DNA from: Splendidivirga corallicola
GTDB taxonomy: Bacteria; Bacteroidota; Bacteroidia; Cytophagales; Cyclobacteriaceae
Length of the DNA: 64,000 nt
Assembly: GCA_030442035.1 (NCBI GenBank)
Contig: JAUJEA010000002.1
Location: 124,001-188,000, forward strand
Reading direction: 5' to 3'
Shown here: positions 52,419-63,101 of the stretch, one piece after another
Layout: each line of letters begins with the position of its first letter
Position numbering within the stretch: position 1 is the first letter of the stretch
Program-made: the position numbers and the translations under genes
Notes under the pieces: generated by a model
Seen by the model: the letters and a program-made list of their open reading frames with translations, nothing else
Database searches by the model: none
Told to the model about the DNA's origin: nothing

Positions 52419-55091
52419 TCACTCATCCCGGAGTGAGTCTACAGGATTCCTTCCGGAAACCCGTAAAGTTTGCGGGCCAATGGTTAATAGTCCCAATAGC
52501 AAAAGCAGTAATGATCCAAGGACTACAGTACCAAATCCAAATTCAACACGAACAACTAAAAAATTCAGCCAAAAGTTGTTGAAAAAATAGCTGAGAGGGG
52601 CTGCAATGGCAATGGAAATACTCAACAGTATCAAAAACTCTCTGGAGAGCAAATAAGTCAATTTAACACCATCAGCACCCAGTACTTTTCTTATTCCTAT
52701 TTCTTTTGTGCGACGTTCTGTAGTATAAATTGCCATACCAAGTAATCCTAAACACGCAATGCAAATAGCCAGAAAGGCAAAGAAGCCAATAACAGATACC
52801 AGGTCAAAGATACCTTGATTATAGCTGGCTAGCTTATGCTCGTATAATTCATACTTGAATGGATGTATCGGATCGACTTTCTTCCAATTCTCTTTAAGTT
52901 GTGTAATAATTTGATCCTGGTTATCAGAAGTAACTTTCACACTTGCAAAATTGAACTTATCAGGTTCATTTCTTAACACAACAGGCCTCATAATTTGTTT
53001 CAAAAAAAGCAAGGAAAAGGTAAAATCTTCTACAACACCGATGACCCGTATCTCTTTCTCTCCTCGTTCCACAAGCAATTCTCCAACAATATCCCCTGGA
53101 TGCTCGTAGCCCAGTGCTTTAGCAGTCCTTTCCGTTATAAGAACATACGACGATGCATTTGGTCCTTCCGGAGGCAGGTTCTTACCGGCAATCAATTCCA
53201 ATTCCATTACATTTATGAAATTTTCATCTACTCGCAGATCTATTGCCTCCACAGGATCATCCGATGCCGTTTTTCTAATGTAAGTATTATCGTTCCGACC
53301 AGTTGCCGGATAATAAGCACAACCGGTCACGCCAGAGATTCCGGAAACCTTGCTAAGAGCATTTTCAACAAGCCGGTAGTCATTGCTCTGAAGGTTTATG
53401 TTTACAACATTTTGTGCATTGAAACTGTATTCATATTCCATAAAATGTTTGAACTGGTTGAACCCTACTATGGAGGTAACAATAAACAATAAAGAGACTA
53501 CGAACTGAGATACTGTCAGAGTTTTTCTTATTCCTAACCTTCCAATGGTTATACTTCCAAGGTTTTTCAATGCTTTAACTGGTTTGTAACCGGATAATTG
53601 GATAGCAGGAAATATACCTGCGATCACTCCTACTACTATAGCTAGTGCCAGGAATATTAAGTAGACATTAATATTGGCACTTAGTTCAAAATTTAAATAC
53701 TGGTTTATCCAAAGATTTAAAAAAGCCGATTTTAAAAAAAACAAGAGAACAATGCCAAGTACCAGGGATAAAAGAGCGGTAATCATAGATTCACTTAGGA
53801 ATTGAAAAATCAGGTCTTTTCTTTTTGCCCCGTTTACTTTCCGTATTCCAATCTCCTTGAACCGGGTTACCGCACGGGCTATTGATAAATTCACATAGTT
53901 CAAACACGCAAAAATCATAATGACAAAAGCCAGGCCAGCAAGGATGTAATAGGCAAATAATGGCAGCGTACTGTTCAGCTCATTACCAAGTACCGGTCCG
54001 GGTGTTATTTTTGTTAAAGGCTGGGCCATAAAAATGGAATGTTTCAGTTTCTCACTATCCCGATAACTTGCAACGGACAAATGTTCCAAAACATCATTCA
54101 GCTCCTCTTTATTTACATTATCCCTCACCAAAACATAAGTGTAACACCTGGAATAGTCACCCCAGTTAGTGGAAGCGTTATAAATTTTCCCTTCCTTATA
54201 CAAATGTTCCAATGACGCTGATGAAACTAACACATCAAAATTTAAATGTGTTTTATAATTATCATCTGCCAATACTCCTGTAACTGTATAGGTACCCCAA
54301 TCTACAGGGGCTCTTCCTTCATCAGTAAAAACATCTATTCCTCTGTCAGAAAAATCTATAGTTTTCCCAAGTGGGTCTTCATCCCCGAATAGCTGAAACG
54401 CTATTTTTCGATTGATTATCAAAGAATTAGGTTTGTTCAAAGCTGTACTTTCATCACCCTGAGCCAGTTTGAAATCGAACATTCTAAAAAAACCCGGATC
54501 GGTAAAGAAGCCTCTCATTTCAGCATAGCTCCCATTATAAACTGCATCTCCCCCAAATCCTTTTATTAAAGAAGTTGCCTCACTGATGATCGGGTAATTG
54601 GTTTTGAGCGCTTCCCGTAATGGAATAGGGCCTGTGGCATATGGCCGTTTGTGATTGCCAGGCTGCATAATAATACGATATACATTATGCTTTTTCTCAT
54701 GAAATTGGTCATAGCTCTTCTGGTCAGCCAGCATCAGGATGATCAGCATACATACTGACATCGCTACTGCCAACCCAAACATATTGATGAAGGAGAAGGC
54801 TTTGTACTTAATGATGTTTCTAACTCCGACCTTGAAATAGTTCTTGAACATGCCGTATTGATTTAAATGATAATTTCCATGCAAATTTTTGATAAGTCCG
54901 GGGCGAATAAGTTTAACCATTTCCCAGGCATATTTTCTCTTCGACTTTTTTATTGGATACTGTTCTAAATTATCCTGAAATACCTCTTCCATATCTCCTT
55001 CGATTTCTTCCAGGTATTCCTTTTTAACAAAGAACCGGAGGGATTTAAGCGGCCATTTGGGAGGGTTAATATGATTTTGAGTGTTACTCAT
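52419..55091 (-). CDS. Prefix-domain FtsX/MacB-type permease
   Basis: An 890-residue permease and the last gene of the unit headed by the PadR at 63098. The prefix is of the second type (PPKWPLKSLRFFVKKEYLEE, EGDMEEVFQDNLEQ, LNQYGMFKNYFK). Helix 1 lies near 97-123 (FGLAVAMSVCMLIILMLADQ). The core is a sister of the permease at 57773. Coupling motifs are FKEIGIRKVNGAKR and TKEIGIRKVLGAD; it ends NPVDSLRDE. It starts inside the last codons of the gene at 55084 (8-base overlap), so translation is coupled. No ATPase domain. Confidence 0.87.
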   Translation of the reverse strand: MSNTQNHINPPKWPLKSLRFFVKKEYLEEIEGDMEEVFQDNLEQYPIKKSKRKYAWEMVKLIRPGLIKNLHGNYHLNQYGMFKNYFKVGVRNIIKYKAFSFINMFGLAVAMSVCMLIILMLADQKSYDQFHEKKHNVYRIIMQPGNHKRPYATGPIPLREALKTNYPIISEATSLIKGFGGDAVYNGSYAEMRGFFTDPGFFRMFDFKLAQGDESTALNKPNSLIINRKIAFQLFGDEDPLGKTIDFSDRGIDVFTDEGRAPVDWGTYTVTGVLADDNYKTHLNFDVLVSSASLEHLYKEGKIYNASTNWGDYSRCYTYVLVRDNVNKEELNDVLEHLSVASYRDSEKLKHSIFMAQPLTKITPGPVLGNELNSTLPLFAYYILAGLAFVIMIFACLNYVNLSIARAVTRFKEIGIRKVNGAKRKDLIFQFLSESMITALLSLVLGIVLLFFLKSAFLNLWINQYLNFELSANINVYLIFLALAIVVGVIAGIFPAIQLSGYKPVKALKNLGSITIGRLGIRKTLTVSQFVVSLLFIVTSIVGFNQFKHFMEYEYSFNAQNVVNINLQSNDYRLVENALSKVSGISGVTGCAYYPATGRNDNTYIRKTASDDPVEAIDLRVDENFINVMELELIAGKNLPPEGPNASSYVLITERTAKALGYEHPGDIVGELLVERGEKEIRVIGVVEDFTFSLLFLKQIMRPVVLRNEPDKFNFASVKVTSDNQDQIITQLKENWKKVDPIHPFKYELYEHKLASYNQGIFDLVSVIGFFAFLAICIACLGLLGMAIYTTERRTKEIGIRKVLGADGVKLTYLLSREFLILLSISIAIAAPLSYFFNNFWLNFLVVRVEFGFGTVVLGSLLLLLLGLLTIGPQTLRVSGRNPVDSLRDE

Positions 55092-57747
55092 CCCTTAAAG
55101 AATCTATAGGGTTGGCTATAGCCACTTTGGCGCTTTTTAAACATATTGTCATCAAAGCAATAAATACAGTAATCAAACCAGACAAAGCAAATACCCACCA
55201 TTGAATTTCTACGCGGTATGCAAAATCCTGCAGCCATTTGTACATCAAATAATATCCAAAAGGAAATGCAATTACGAATGAAAAGCACACCAGTTTAAGG
55301 AAGTCTAAAGAAAGCAAGGTTATGATTTGCACAACTGTTGAACCTAACACCTTTCTGATGCCTATCTCTTTTACTCTTTGTTCAGCCGTAAATGTTACCA
55401 AACCAAATAACCCCAGACATGCCACAAAAATGGTAAGCAGTGCAAAGATCCTGAGAATTGTGCCCATTTTTTGTTCCGATAAATAGGTCTTATAATATAA
55501 TTCGTCTAGCAAAGCATAGGTGAAAGGCTCTTCAATATTAAATTCTTCCCATTTTTTTTTCATATCATCTAGCAGCCCCGGCATGTCTGAAGTTTTTGCC
55601 CTTACTATTAACCCTGAATTAGGATTCTTGAGCATTATCAAAGGGTCAATAGGGCGATGCAAAGACTTGAAATGAAAATCTTTTACTACCCCAATTACAG
55701 TAAGGTTTTCTGTACCTCCTTCATTATCAGTAGTACTCTTTAATATTTTGCCAATGGCATTATCACCTAACCCGAAAACCTCAACAGCAGTTTGATTAAT
55801 GATCACGTTTGAAGATTCTTGTCCGTATTCTTCTGAAAAATTCCTTCCAGCTACTAACTGCATACCCATGGTGGGTATGTATCGATCATCAATGTTATAA
55901 ACGATTGTTCGTCTAAAAACATCTGAGTTCTGGTCCGGATAAACACCGGTTATATTATTGTTAGATGGTCCAGCTGGAATATGTCCTGACATGGTAATAC
56001 CCTCTATTCTGGAATCATTGAGAAAGTATTCTTTGAAAACAACTTCTTTTTCACCAAGCATCCAGGAATCCCTAAGCACAAGCAATTGATCCTTATCGTA
56101 TCCAATATTCTTATTTAGTATAAAGGACATTTGCTCATTTACCACAAGTGTCGCAAGGATAAGGCCTGCTGAAATCACAAATTGAAAAACAACCAGCCCA
56201 CTTCTGAAGCCTTTGCCTCTGGTAACTGTTAATTTATTTTTTAAAGCAGATATCGGTTTAAAGGAAGACAGAAAAAAAGCCGGATAACTTCCTGCTAATA
56301 GACTGATGAAAATTCCAAACACCAGTAAATAAAGTAATGTTTGTAGATTCAATATATGAGTGACTTGTAATACTTTTCCTGAAAGACTGTTGAATAGAGG
56401 CAGCACATTTAAAACAATGATAAAAGCTAAGAGCATGGCCAATATTGTTGATATAGATGATTCAGTTAAAAACTGAATGAGTAGTTGTTTTTTTGCAGAG
56501 CCCATGACCCTTTTGATACCCACTTCCTTTGCTCTTTTTGAGGCTGTTGCGGTGGATAAGTTCATAAAATTGATGCAAGCAACAAGTAATACAAATATGG
56601 CTATGGCACTGAATATATATACCGTTTTGATATCTCCTCCCTGCTCCAATTCAGTAATACTTGCAAAATCAGAATAAAGATGGATATCGGTTAATGGTTG
56701 GAAGAACAATCCCACCTCGTTACCCATTTCGTTAAATTCCACCATGGATATTCCCAAAGCTTGTTTTACTTGAGGCCCCATGTACTTTTCAACGAAAGTT
56801 GGCATTTTGCTTTCAAGGTCATTATAGTCAGAATTCTTGTCAAGCAGCAAGTAGCTGTGGTAATTTGATTCGAGCCATTTAAATTCCTTGGCATCATTAA
56901 GCCCTTTCATAGACACGAAAAGATCAAAATGAAAATGGGAGTTTACCGGTACCTTGTCAATCACGCCGGTAACTTTGAATTGAGCAGGCCATTCTTTGAG
57001 ATCAAGTATTTTACCCAAAGGATCTTCGCTTCCAAAATATTTTATTGCCTCCTCCTGGGTTATAACAACAGTGTTAGGTTCCTTTAAAGCTGTTTTTGGA
57101 TCACCATTAATAAAGGATAAGGTAAAAACATTAAAAAAATTGGCATCTACGAAAGCAACCTTACTATCTCTAAATGTATTGTTTTTGTATGTTATGCGTG
57201 GAGTGCTATAATCCCGAAGACGAGTACCTTGTAGTATTTCAGGGAATTCTTGCTGTAGCGTAGGAGCAACCGGAGCGGAAGTTACCGCTTCCTTAATCAA
57301 TTCTCCATTCATCTTGCCTTTAAGAACTACCCTAACGATCTGATCAGCTTTTTCATTGTAGCGATCATAGCTCAATTCGTCAGCCACAAAAAGTAGGATA
57401 ATCAGGCAGGTTGCAATCCCTATTGCCAGCCCCGTAATGTTGATAGTATATAAACCCTTATTTTTCAAAAGATTACGCCATCCTATTTTTAAATTATTCT
57501 TAAACATGCTGTATTGATTTAAATTATAAGTGCATTCTATGTCTTTAATAAGATTCGGACGAAAGAGTTTCAAAGATTCCCAAGCATAAACCCTTTTAGC
57601 CCTTTTGATGGAATACTTTTCCAAGTTCTCTAGAAACATCTCCTCCATATCCCCTTCGATCTCTTCCAGATATTCTTTTTTTATAAAGGACCGAAGGAAA
57701 CGAAGGGGCCATTTTGGCGGGGATATGGGTTCTTTTACCTGTTTCAT
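55084..57747 (-). CDS. Prefix-domain FtsX/MacB-type permease
   Basis: An 887-residue permease with a prefix of the second type (PPKWPLRFLRSFIKKEYLEE, EGDMEEMFLENLEK). Its core (GLAIGIATCLIILLFVADEL, RAKEVGIKRVMGSAK, LTESSISTILAM) looks closer to the permeases at 42312 and 44987 than to its neighbours, although those carry the other prefix type. It ends NPIDSLRDE, and the GATGAG of its last codons holds the ATG of the next gene. It starts 25 bases after the stop of the gene at 57773. No ATPase domain. Confidence 0.87.
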   Translation of the reverse strand: MKQVKEPISPPKWPLRFLRSFIKKEYLEEIEGDMEEMFLENLEKYSIKRAKRVYAWESLKLFRPNLIKDIECTYNLNQYSMFKNNLKIGWRNLLKNKGLYTINITGLAIGIATCLIILLFVADELSYDRYNEKADQIVRVVLKGKMNGELIKEAVTSAPVAPTLQQEFPEILQGTRLRDYSTPRITYKNNTFRDSKVAFVDANFFNVFTLSFINGDPKTALKEPNTVVITQEEAIKYFGSEDPLGKILDLKEWPAQFKVTGVIDKVPVNSHFHFDLFVSMKGLNDAKEFKWLESNYHSYLLLDKNSDYNDLESKMPTFVEKYMGPQVKQALGISMVEFNEMGNEVGLFFQPLTDIHLYSDFASITELEQGGDIKTVYIFSAIAIFVLLVACINFMNLSTATASKRAKEVGIKRVMGSAKKQLLIQFLTESSISTILAMLLAFIIVLNVLPLFNSLSGKVLQVTHILNLQTLLYLLVFGIFISLLAGSYPAFFLSSFKPISALKNKLTVTRGKGFRSGLVVFQFVISAGLILATLVVNEQMSFILNKNIGYDKDQLLVLRDSWMLGEKEVVFKEYFLNDSRIEGITMSGHIPAGPSNNNITGVYPDQNSDVFRRTIVYNIDDRYIPTMGMQLVAGRNFSEEYGQESSNVIINQTAVEVFGLGDNAIGKILKSTTDNEGGTENLTVIGVVKDFHFKSLHRPIDPLIMLKNPNSGLIVRAKTSDMPGLLDDMKKKWEEFNIEEPFTYALLDELYYKTYLSEQKMGTILRIFALLTIFVACLGLFGLVTFTAEQRVKEIGIRKVLGSTVVQIITLLSLDFLKLVCFSFVIAFPFGYYLMYKWLQDFAYRVEIQWWVFALSGLITVFIALMTICLKSAKVAIANPIDSLRDE

Positions 57748-57772
57748 CTTGTCAATTCTTTATACTTGACAA

Positions 57773-60457
57773 CTATTCATCTCTGAGGGATTCCACCGGG
57801 TTCCTGTTTGAAACTGATATTATTTGCGTGATTATCGTCAGTATTCCTAAAACCAGAAGTATTGCTGAACCCAGAGATACGGTTCCAATCCCAAAACTCA
57901 CACGATTAGGAAAATTTTGAAGCCAAACGTTGTTAGCGAAGAAGCTTGCCGGAGCGGCAATCAATACTGCCATGGCGAGTAGCCTCAGGAACTCCCGGGA
58001 TACTAAGAAGGCAACATTAAACACCCCTGCTCCCAGTACTTTCCGAATGCCTATTTCCTTAGTTCGTCTTTCGGTCGTATAGATAGATATACCTAATAGT
58101 CCCAGGCAAGAAATAACTATGGCAAGAAATGTAATAGATCCAACGATTGAAACAACATCATTGAAAAATGAGTGCATGGAGTCCAGTTGCTCATCAAAAA
58201 ACTCGTATTTGAAAGTATGAACCGGGTCTATTGCCTTCCACTTCTCTTCGAGCGCCTCAATGGTATTCATCAGGTTGCCTGACACTACACGAAGATTAAC
58301 ATGTTGGTATTTGACGGGCTGATTTCTCAATAGCAGGGAAGCATTCCTATCCTGTTCAAAAAGAGCCTTAAATTGAAAATCCTCAATTACCCCAATGACC
58401 TGCAACACCTCTTTACCCCTTTTTACTTCCAATACCTGACCAATTGCTTCAGCCGCCGATCCATAACCCAACTTTTTCACCGCAAATTCATTGATGACAA
58501 TAAAGTGGTCCGACCCGTTTTCAGAAGCAGGTAAATTACTTCCTGCTACCAGTTTAAGCCCTAGATTATCAATAAAACCATCATCCGTTTGAAGTGCAGT
58601 GAATAGCTGATACTCCTCTTCACTACCTGCTATTTTTAATAACCTTCCTTCACCATGTCCTGAAGTAGGAATGAACGAACATGCCGAAATAGCAGTGACC
58701 CCAGGTACGGTGCTGAATTCATGAGATACAATGCTGTAATCATTGCTTTGCAATTCGATATTTATAATATTTTCAGTATTAAATCCATATTCGAATTCCA
58801 GGAAGTGCCTAAGTTGATTATATAACAGGATGGATGTAACAATAAAAAATAATGAAACTGAAAACTGGGAAATATTCAGGATTTTCCTGATACCCAACTT
58901 TCCCCGTCTGGCCATATCAAAGTTCTTGAGCACGGCAATAGGCCTGTACCCTGACATATGTAAAGCCGGATAAAAACCTGCGATAATCCCAATAAAAAGT
59001 GCAAATACAATAAATACAAGATAGACGGAAAGCGTACCCTCCAAATTAAAGTTTATGTATTTATTGATCCACAGATTCATAAAGGCCTCCTTCACAAAAA
59101 GTAGTAAAAGAACTGCCATAACCAGGGCCAACAATGTTGTGATTATTGACTCACTGAAGAACTGGTAAATAATATCTTTTCTTTTACCACCTGTTACCTT
59201 GCGAATACCAATTTCCTTAGCGCGTGTAAGTGATCGGGCGATGGATAAATTGGTGTAATTCAGGCATGCCAGCAGCATGATCACAACAGCAAAAAATGAT
59301 AAAATATAGTACGCCTCAATGGGCATTCTAAAACTTATAGGAATAGACATAAATGGTCCTGGTGAAATATTTCCTAGTTTTTGCCCTTCCATTTCAAAAC
59401 CCTTTTCAGGTTTCTGGTCTTCATATTTAGTGGCAACAATATGATCCAATACAGTATTCAGATCTTCGGAGGTATTTTCTGGTTTTAATACTGCATAAGT
59501 GTAACAATGATCGAAATTCCACCAGTTATCAGTGAGGTTTGGCGTTTTCTTTTCGCGATGCAGGCCTTTCATGGTTGCTACGGAAACCAATGCATCAAAC
59601 TTTAAATGAGATTTGTAGCCCAGATCAGCAATAACTCCTGTTATGGTATACTGCCCCCAATCAACAGGGCGAATGTCTTCGCCATCAATGCCTAAATGGT
59701 CGAGTCTGCGATCCTCTAATTGCACAATTTTTCCAATGGGATCCTCACCCTTGAAAAGGAGCTTAGCATAACTGCTGGTGATTACCATGGCATTCGGCAT
59801 CGTCAGGCAGGTGTTTTTATCTCCTTTCTCCAATTCGAAGCTAAAAACATTGAAAAAGGCCGGATCAGAAAAAAATCCACGTATTTCCATGGTTTTTCCT
59901 TTATAATTCACATCACCTCCAATTCCCTTTATCAACTGAGTTGCTTCTTCTATGATAGGGTAGTCTGTCTTTAAAGTCCCTGCCAGTGGAACAGCCGTTG
60001 AGGCCCATGGTAAAACATAGTCATCTGCCGTGCAAATAATCCGATATACTCGTTCTTTCTTAACATGGAACTGATCAGATTGTTTCTGGTCAGCCAACAT
60101 CAACATGATCAACATACAGACAGACATGGCTACAGCCAAACCAAATACATTGATGAAGGAAAAGGTCTTATACTTGAGGATGTTTCTAACTCCTACTTTG
60201 AAATAATTTTTAAACATGCCATAATTATTTAATCGGTAATCTCCTACTAGATTTTTTATGAGAACAGGCCGGAAAAGTTTCAGTGCTTCGAACGTATAAA
60301 TCCTCTTTGCTTTCCTAACCGAATGCGCTTCCAGGCTTTCCTGGAAAACTTCTTCCATGTCCCCTTCGATCTCTTCCAGGTATTCTTTTTTCACAAAGAA
60401 TCGAAGGAATTTAAGGGGCCATTTTGGCGGAGTGATATGCTCTGGGGTTTTAGTCAT
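57773..60457 (-). CDS. Prefix-domain FtsX/MacB-type permease
   Basis: An 894-residue permease, the longest of the array. Its core is a sister of the gene at 52419 (FGLAVAMSVCMLIMLMLADQ, TKEIGIRKVLGAG). The prefix (PPKWPLKFLRFFVKKEYLEE, EGDMEEVFQESLEAHSVRKA) is near-identical to that at 60450. The first coupling motif is AKEIGIRKVTGGKR; it ends NPVESLRDE. Its ATG lies within the last codons of the gene at 60450 (8-base overlap). No ATPase domain. Confidence 0.87.
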   Translation of the reverse strand: MTKTPEHITPPKWPLKFLRFFVKKEYLEEIEGDMEEVFQESLEAHSVRKAKRIYTFEALKLFRPVLIKNLVGDYRLNNYGMFKNYFKVGVRNILKYKTFSFINVFGLAVAMSVCMLIMLMLADQKQSDQFHVKKERVYRIICTADDYVLPWASTAVPLAGTLKTDYPIIEEATQLIKGIGGDVNYKGKTMEIRGFFSDPAFFNVFSFELEKGDKNTCLTMPNAMVITSSYAKLLFKGEDPIGKIVQLEDRRLDHLGIDGEDIRPVDWGQYTITGVIADLGYKSHLKFDALVSVATMKGLHREKKTPNLTDNWWNFDHCYTYAVLKPENTSEDLNTVLDHIVATKYEDQKPEKGFEMEGQKLGNISPGPFMSIPISFRMPIEAYYILSFFAVVIMLLACLNYTNLSIARSLTRAKEIGIRKVTGGKRKDIIYQFFSESIITTLLALVMAVLLLLFVKEAFMNLWINKYINFNLEGTLSVYLVFIVFALFIGIIAGFYPALHMSGYRPIAVLKNFDMARRGKLGIRKILNISQFSVSLFFIVTSILLYNQLRHFLEFEYGFNTENIINIELQSNDYSIVSHEFSTVPGVTAISACSFIPTSGHGEGRLLKIAGSEEEYQLFTALQTDDGFIDNLGLKLVAGSNLPASENGSDHFIVINEFAVKKLGYGSAAEAIGQVLEVKRGKEVLQVIGVIEDFQFKALFEQDRNASLLLRNQPVKYQHVNLRVVSGNLMNTIEALEEKWKAIDPVHTFKYEFFDEQLDSMHSFFNDVVSIVGSITFLAIVISCLGLLGISIYTTERRTKEIGIRKVLGAGVFNVAFLVSREFLRLLAMAVLIAAPASFFANNVWLQNFPNRVSFGIGTVSLGSAILLVLGILTIITQIISVSNRNPVESLRDE

Positions 60458-63101
60458 TCCGAAGTGTATCTACAGGATTTCGAACAGCTGCCATGCGAAT
60501 TTGCCAGCCAATGGTCAAAGCACTAATAACCATTACAATGACAAAGCCTGAAAGGATTTCTATCAATCCGATCTTAGCTCGATACAAGAATTCATTAAGT
60601 ATCATATTATCTACAAGGTACAAGGTAATAGGTACGGCAACCGTTCCTGCAACTGCTATCATAACCAAAAAGCTCCGTGAAAGGAGCAGCATTAAATTAC
60701 TTATGCCCGCACCCAGAACCTTTCGGATACTAACTTCCTTCATCCTGCTTTCTGTAGTGTACACAGCCATGCCCAACAAACCCAGGGTTGAAATAGAAAT
60801 AGCTAAAAAGGCCAGAAAGGAGATGATGGTATAAGTAGTCTTTTGTGGTTGGTAGGCCAAGGCTATTTGATCGTCATAAAAAGTTGCTTCAAAGGGATGA
60901 ACAGGATCTAGTCCTTTGTAACTCTCTTCCAGTTTTCCCATAGTAGCTAACAAATCATTACTCCGGATTTTCACACCCAGAGTATGATACCGGCTTGCCT
61001 TACTGGTCTGAAGAAATCCAAAAGCATCTTCCAAGTTTATATTTAGCGTGATACTCACAAAATCTCCTACAACACCCAGGATTTCTAACCTTGTATCACC
61101 CCTCCAAACATATTTTCCAATAGCTTCCTTAGGAGAACCGAGATTCAGCCCTTTCAAAAATGCTTCATTAACCACTACATATTTTGGACTTTCATCTTCA
61201 CGCAATGGACTCAAAAAACCTGATCCCGCCAGTATTTCGAATTCATGCATGTTAAAATACCTTTCATCTACCTCACTCATCAAAAGGCTCACTGTACTGC
61301 TTTTATCTTCTGATTTAATCATTGTTAACATTGCTGACCCTACTCCTAAAACCACAGATGATTTTGAAGTTTCCACGACTTCTGGTATTTTGGAATATTC
61401 GTTTTCGAGCAGGTTAGCGTAATCTCCTTTAAGCCTTATGTTTACAATTTTTTCAGTGGTAAACCCAAGGTCATAGTTCAAAGCAAACTTGTACTGTCTA
61501 TGTACCAGTACAGCACACATAATCAAACCTATAGACATGGCAAACTGAAAAACGATCAACACACGCCTCAAGTTAACTCCCGAAAACAATTTGACTTTGC
61601 TTGCATTATTAAATACAATTCTGGCTTTGAGTTTGGAAAGAAACATGGCCGGAAGGAAACCCGCCAAGCAACCAACGCCAATTGCAAATAGAAGAAAATA
61701 AAGGAGCTGTAAGTAATTAATATCCAGCAAGAACATTTGATACCCTCTGGCAGCTGGATTGGGCAGGTTCAAAAATTCCGGCCTGATCAGAAAAAACAAT
61801 CCCAAACCGGCAATTAGCGCTATCAAAGACAGTATTACGGCTTCTAGCATAAACTGGATAAATACCTGGAAACGAGTAGCTCCTGTTACTTTTCGTACGC
61901 CTACTTCTTTGGAACGTCTCAAAGCTCGGGCCAACGATAAATTAGTATAGTTGAAACATGCTGATAGGAGTACAATAAGTGTGAGACCAATCATTACATA
62001 AATTTTACGCTGAGAAAACCTTGGGCCCGTTCCGTTTACATATGTATCGCTGGTAACGAATGTATCCAATGGCTGTAGACGATGAGTAATAGGTGCTTCT
62101 GCATTCGAATTGTAGTCATTCATGATTTTGCCGATGGCATCCTCTACCTCTTCTGTTTTTGTACTCTCATTTAAAACCAGGTATACATAGCTATTATACA
62201 TGTCCCTGGGATTGTCCTTAAAATTTCTTTCCTGACCTTCTGCGCGTTTGTCTAATGTCTTTAGGGCCACAAGTGCTTCGAACTGCATATGTGAATTCAC
62301 TGGTGGGTCTTCTATCACACCTGTTATGATACCGTTCTGAAAATCCTGGTGACCATCTGCACTTACCAATTCACCCATCGGATCAGCATCCCCAAATAAT
62401 TTTTTTGACGCTGACTCTGTTAGTACGATATTATTTGGGTCTGCCAGGGCGGTTTGAGGGTTTCCCTTTTTTAGTTTAAATGAAAAGAAATCAAAAAATG
62501 AAGTGGGAGCATAAAACCCGGTAATTGGTATGGCTTTTTCTTCAGTTCTAAGATCAGCCGACATATCTCTACCCATTATCAGCACTTTGTCTACACCGGG
62601 TATCTGGGCATCAATTTGACTTCCTATATAGTAGGAAGCAGTTGAATAATTTCCTTCTCTTCCATAGAGTGTTCTTGTGGAGGTCACTCTGTAAATATTA
62701 TCTTTTTGAGCATGAAAATCATCGAACGAATGGAGCTCGGAGAGCAGGAGGATCATCAATATCCCCACGGACATACCGATGGCAAGGCCCACAATGTTGA
62801 TACTTGAAAAGAGTGTATTTTTTTTAAGGCTTCTTAGAGATGTTTTTAAATAATTTTTAAACATACCATAATGATTTAGTCGATAATCTCCTCCTAAATT
62901 TTTTATAAGAATAGGCCGAAAAAGTTTTAGTGCTTCGAACGCATAAATTCTCTTTGCTTTCCTAACCGAATGTTCCTCCAAACTTTCCCGGAAAATTTCT
63001 TCCATATCTCCCTCGATCTCTTCCAGGTATTCCTTTTTCACAAAGAATCGTAGGAATTTACGTGGCCATTTTGGTGGGACAATATGGTCGTACTGATTCA
63101 T
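60450..63101 (-). CDS. Prefix-domain FtsX/MacB-type permease
   Basis: An 883-residue permease, the first after the PadR at 63098, sharing a 4-base ATGA overlap with it. Prefix domain about 8-75 (PPKWPRKFLRFFVKKEYLEE, EGDMEEIFRESLEEHSVRKA); helix 1 about 97-123; first coupling motif SKEVGVRKVTGATR; second MKEVSIRKVLGAG; end NPVDTLRND. The core is the most divergent of this unit (periplasmic domain 1 reads YRVTSTRTLYGREGNYSTAS). The helix segments are complete, so it should be functional. No ATPase domain. Confidence 0.87.
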   Translation of the reverse strand: MNQYDHIVPPKWPRKFLRFFVKKEYLEEIEGDMEEIFRESLEEHSVRKAKRIYAFEALKLFRPILIKNLGGDYRLNHYGMFKNYLKTSLRSLKKNTLFSSINIVGLAIGMSVGILMILLLSELHSFDDFHAQKDNIYRVTSTRTLYGREGNYSTASYYIGSQIDAQIPGVDKVLIMGRDMSADLRTEEKAIPITGFYAPTSFFDFFSFKLKKGNPQTALADPNNIVLTESASKKLFGDADPMGELVSADGHQDFQNGIITGVIEDPPVNSHMQFEALVALKTLDKRAEGQERNFKDNPRDMYNSYVYLVLNESTKTEEVEDAIGKIMNDYNSNAEAPITHRLQPLDTFVTSDTYVNGTGPRFSQRKIYVMIGLTLIVLLSACFNYTNLSLARALRRSKEVGVRKVTGATRFQVFIQFMLEAVILSLIALIAGLGLFFLIRPEFLNLPNPAARGYQMFLLDINYLQLLYFLLFAIGVGCLAGFLPAMFLSKLKARIVFNNASKVKLFSGVNLRRVLIVFQFAMSIGLIMCAVLVHRQYKFALNYDLGFTTEKIVNIRLKGDYANLLENEYSKIPEVVETSKSSVVLGVGSAMLTMIKSEDKSSTVSLLMSEVDERYFNMHEFEILAGSGFLSPLREDESPKYVVVNEAFLKGLNLGSPKEAIGKYVWRGDTRLEILGVVGDFVSITLNINLEDAFGFLQTSKASRYHTLGVKIRSNDLLATMGKLEESYKGLDPVHPFEATFYDDQIALAYQPQKTTYTIISFLAFLAISISTLGLLGMAVYTTESRMKEVSIRKVLGAGISNLMLLLSRSFLVMIAVAGTVAVPITLYLVDNMILNEFLYRAKIGLIEILSGFVIVMVISALTIGWQIRMAAVRNPVDTLRND

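Noticed and set aside
52033-52582. Plus-strand frames of 83 and 116 codons
   Set aside because: They run across the relic PadR, relic operators and the end of a permease on the other strand and show no protein-like pattern.
36301-63101. A classical MacAB-TolC or LolCDE transporter
   Set aside because: No ATPase, membrane-fusion protein or outer-membrane channel gene is present, and the prefix domain and fused double permease are not found in those systems.
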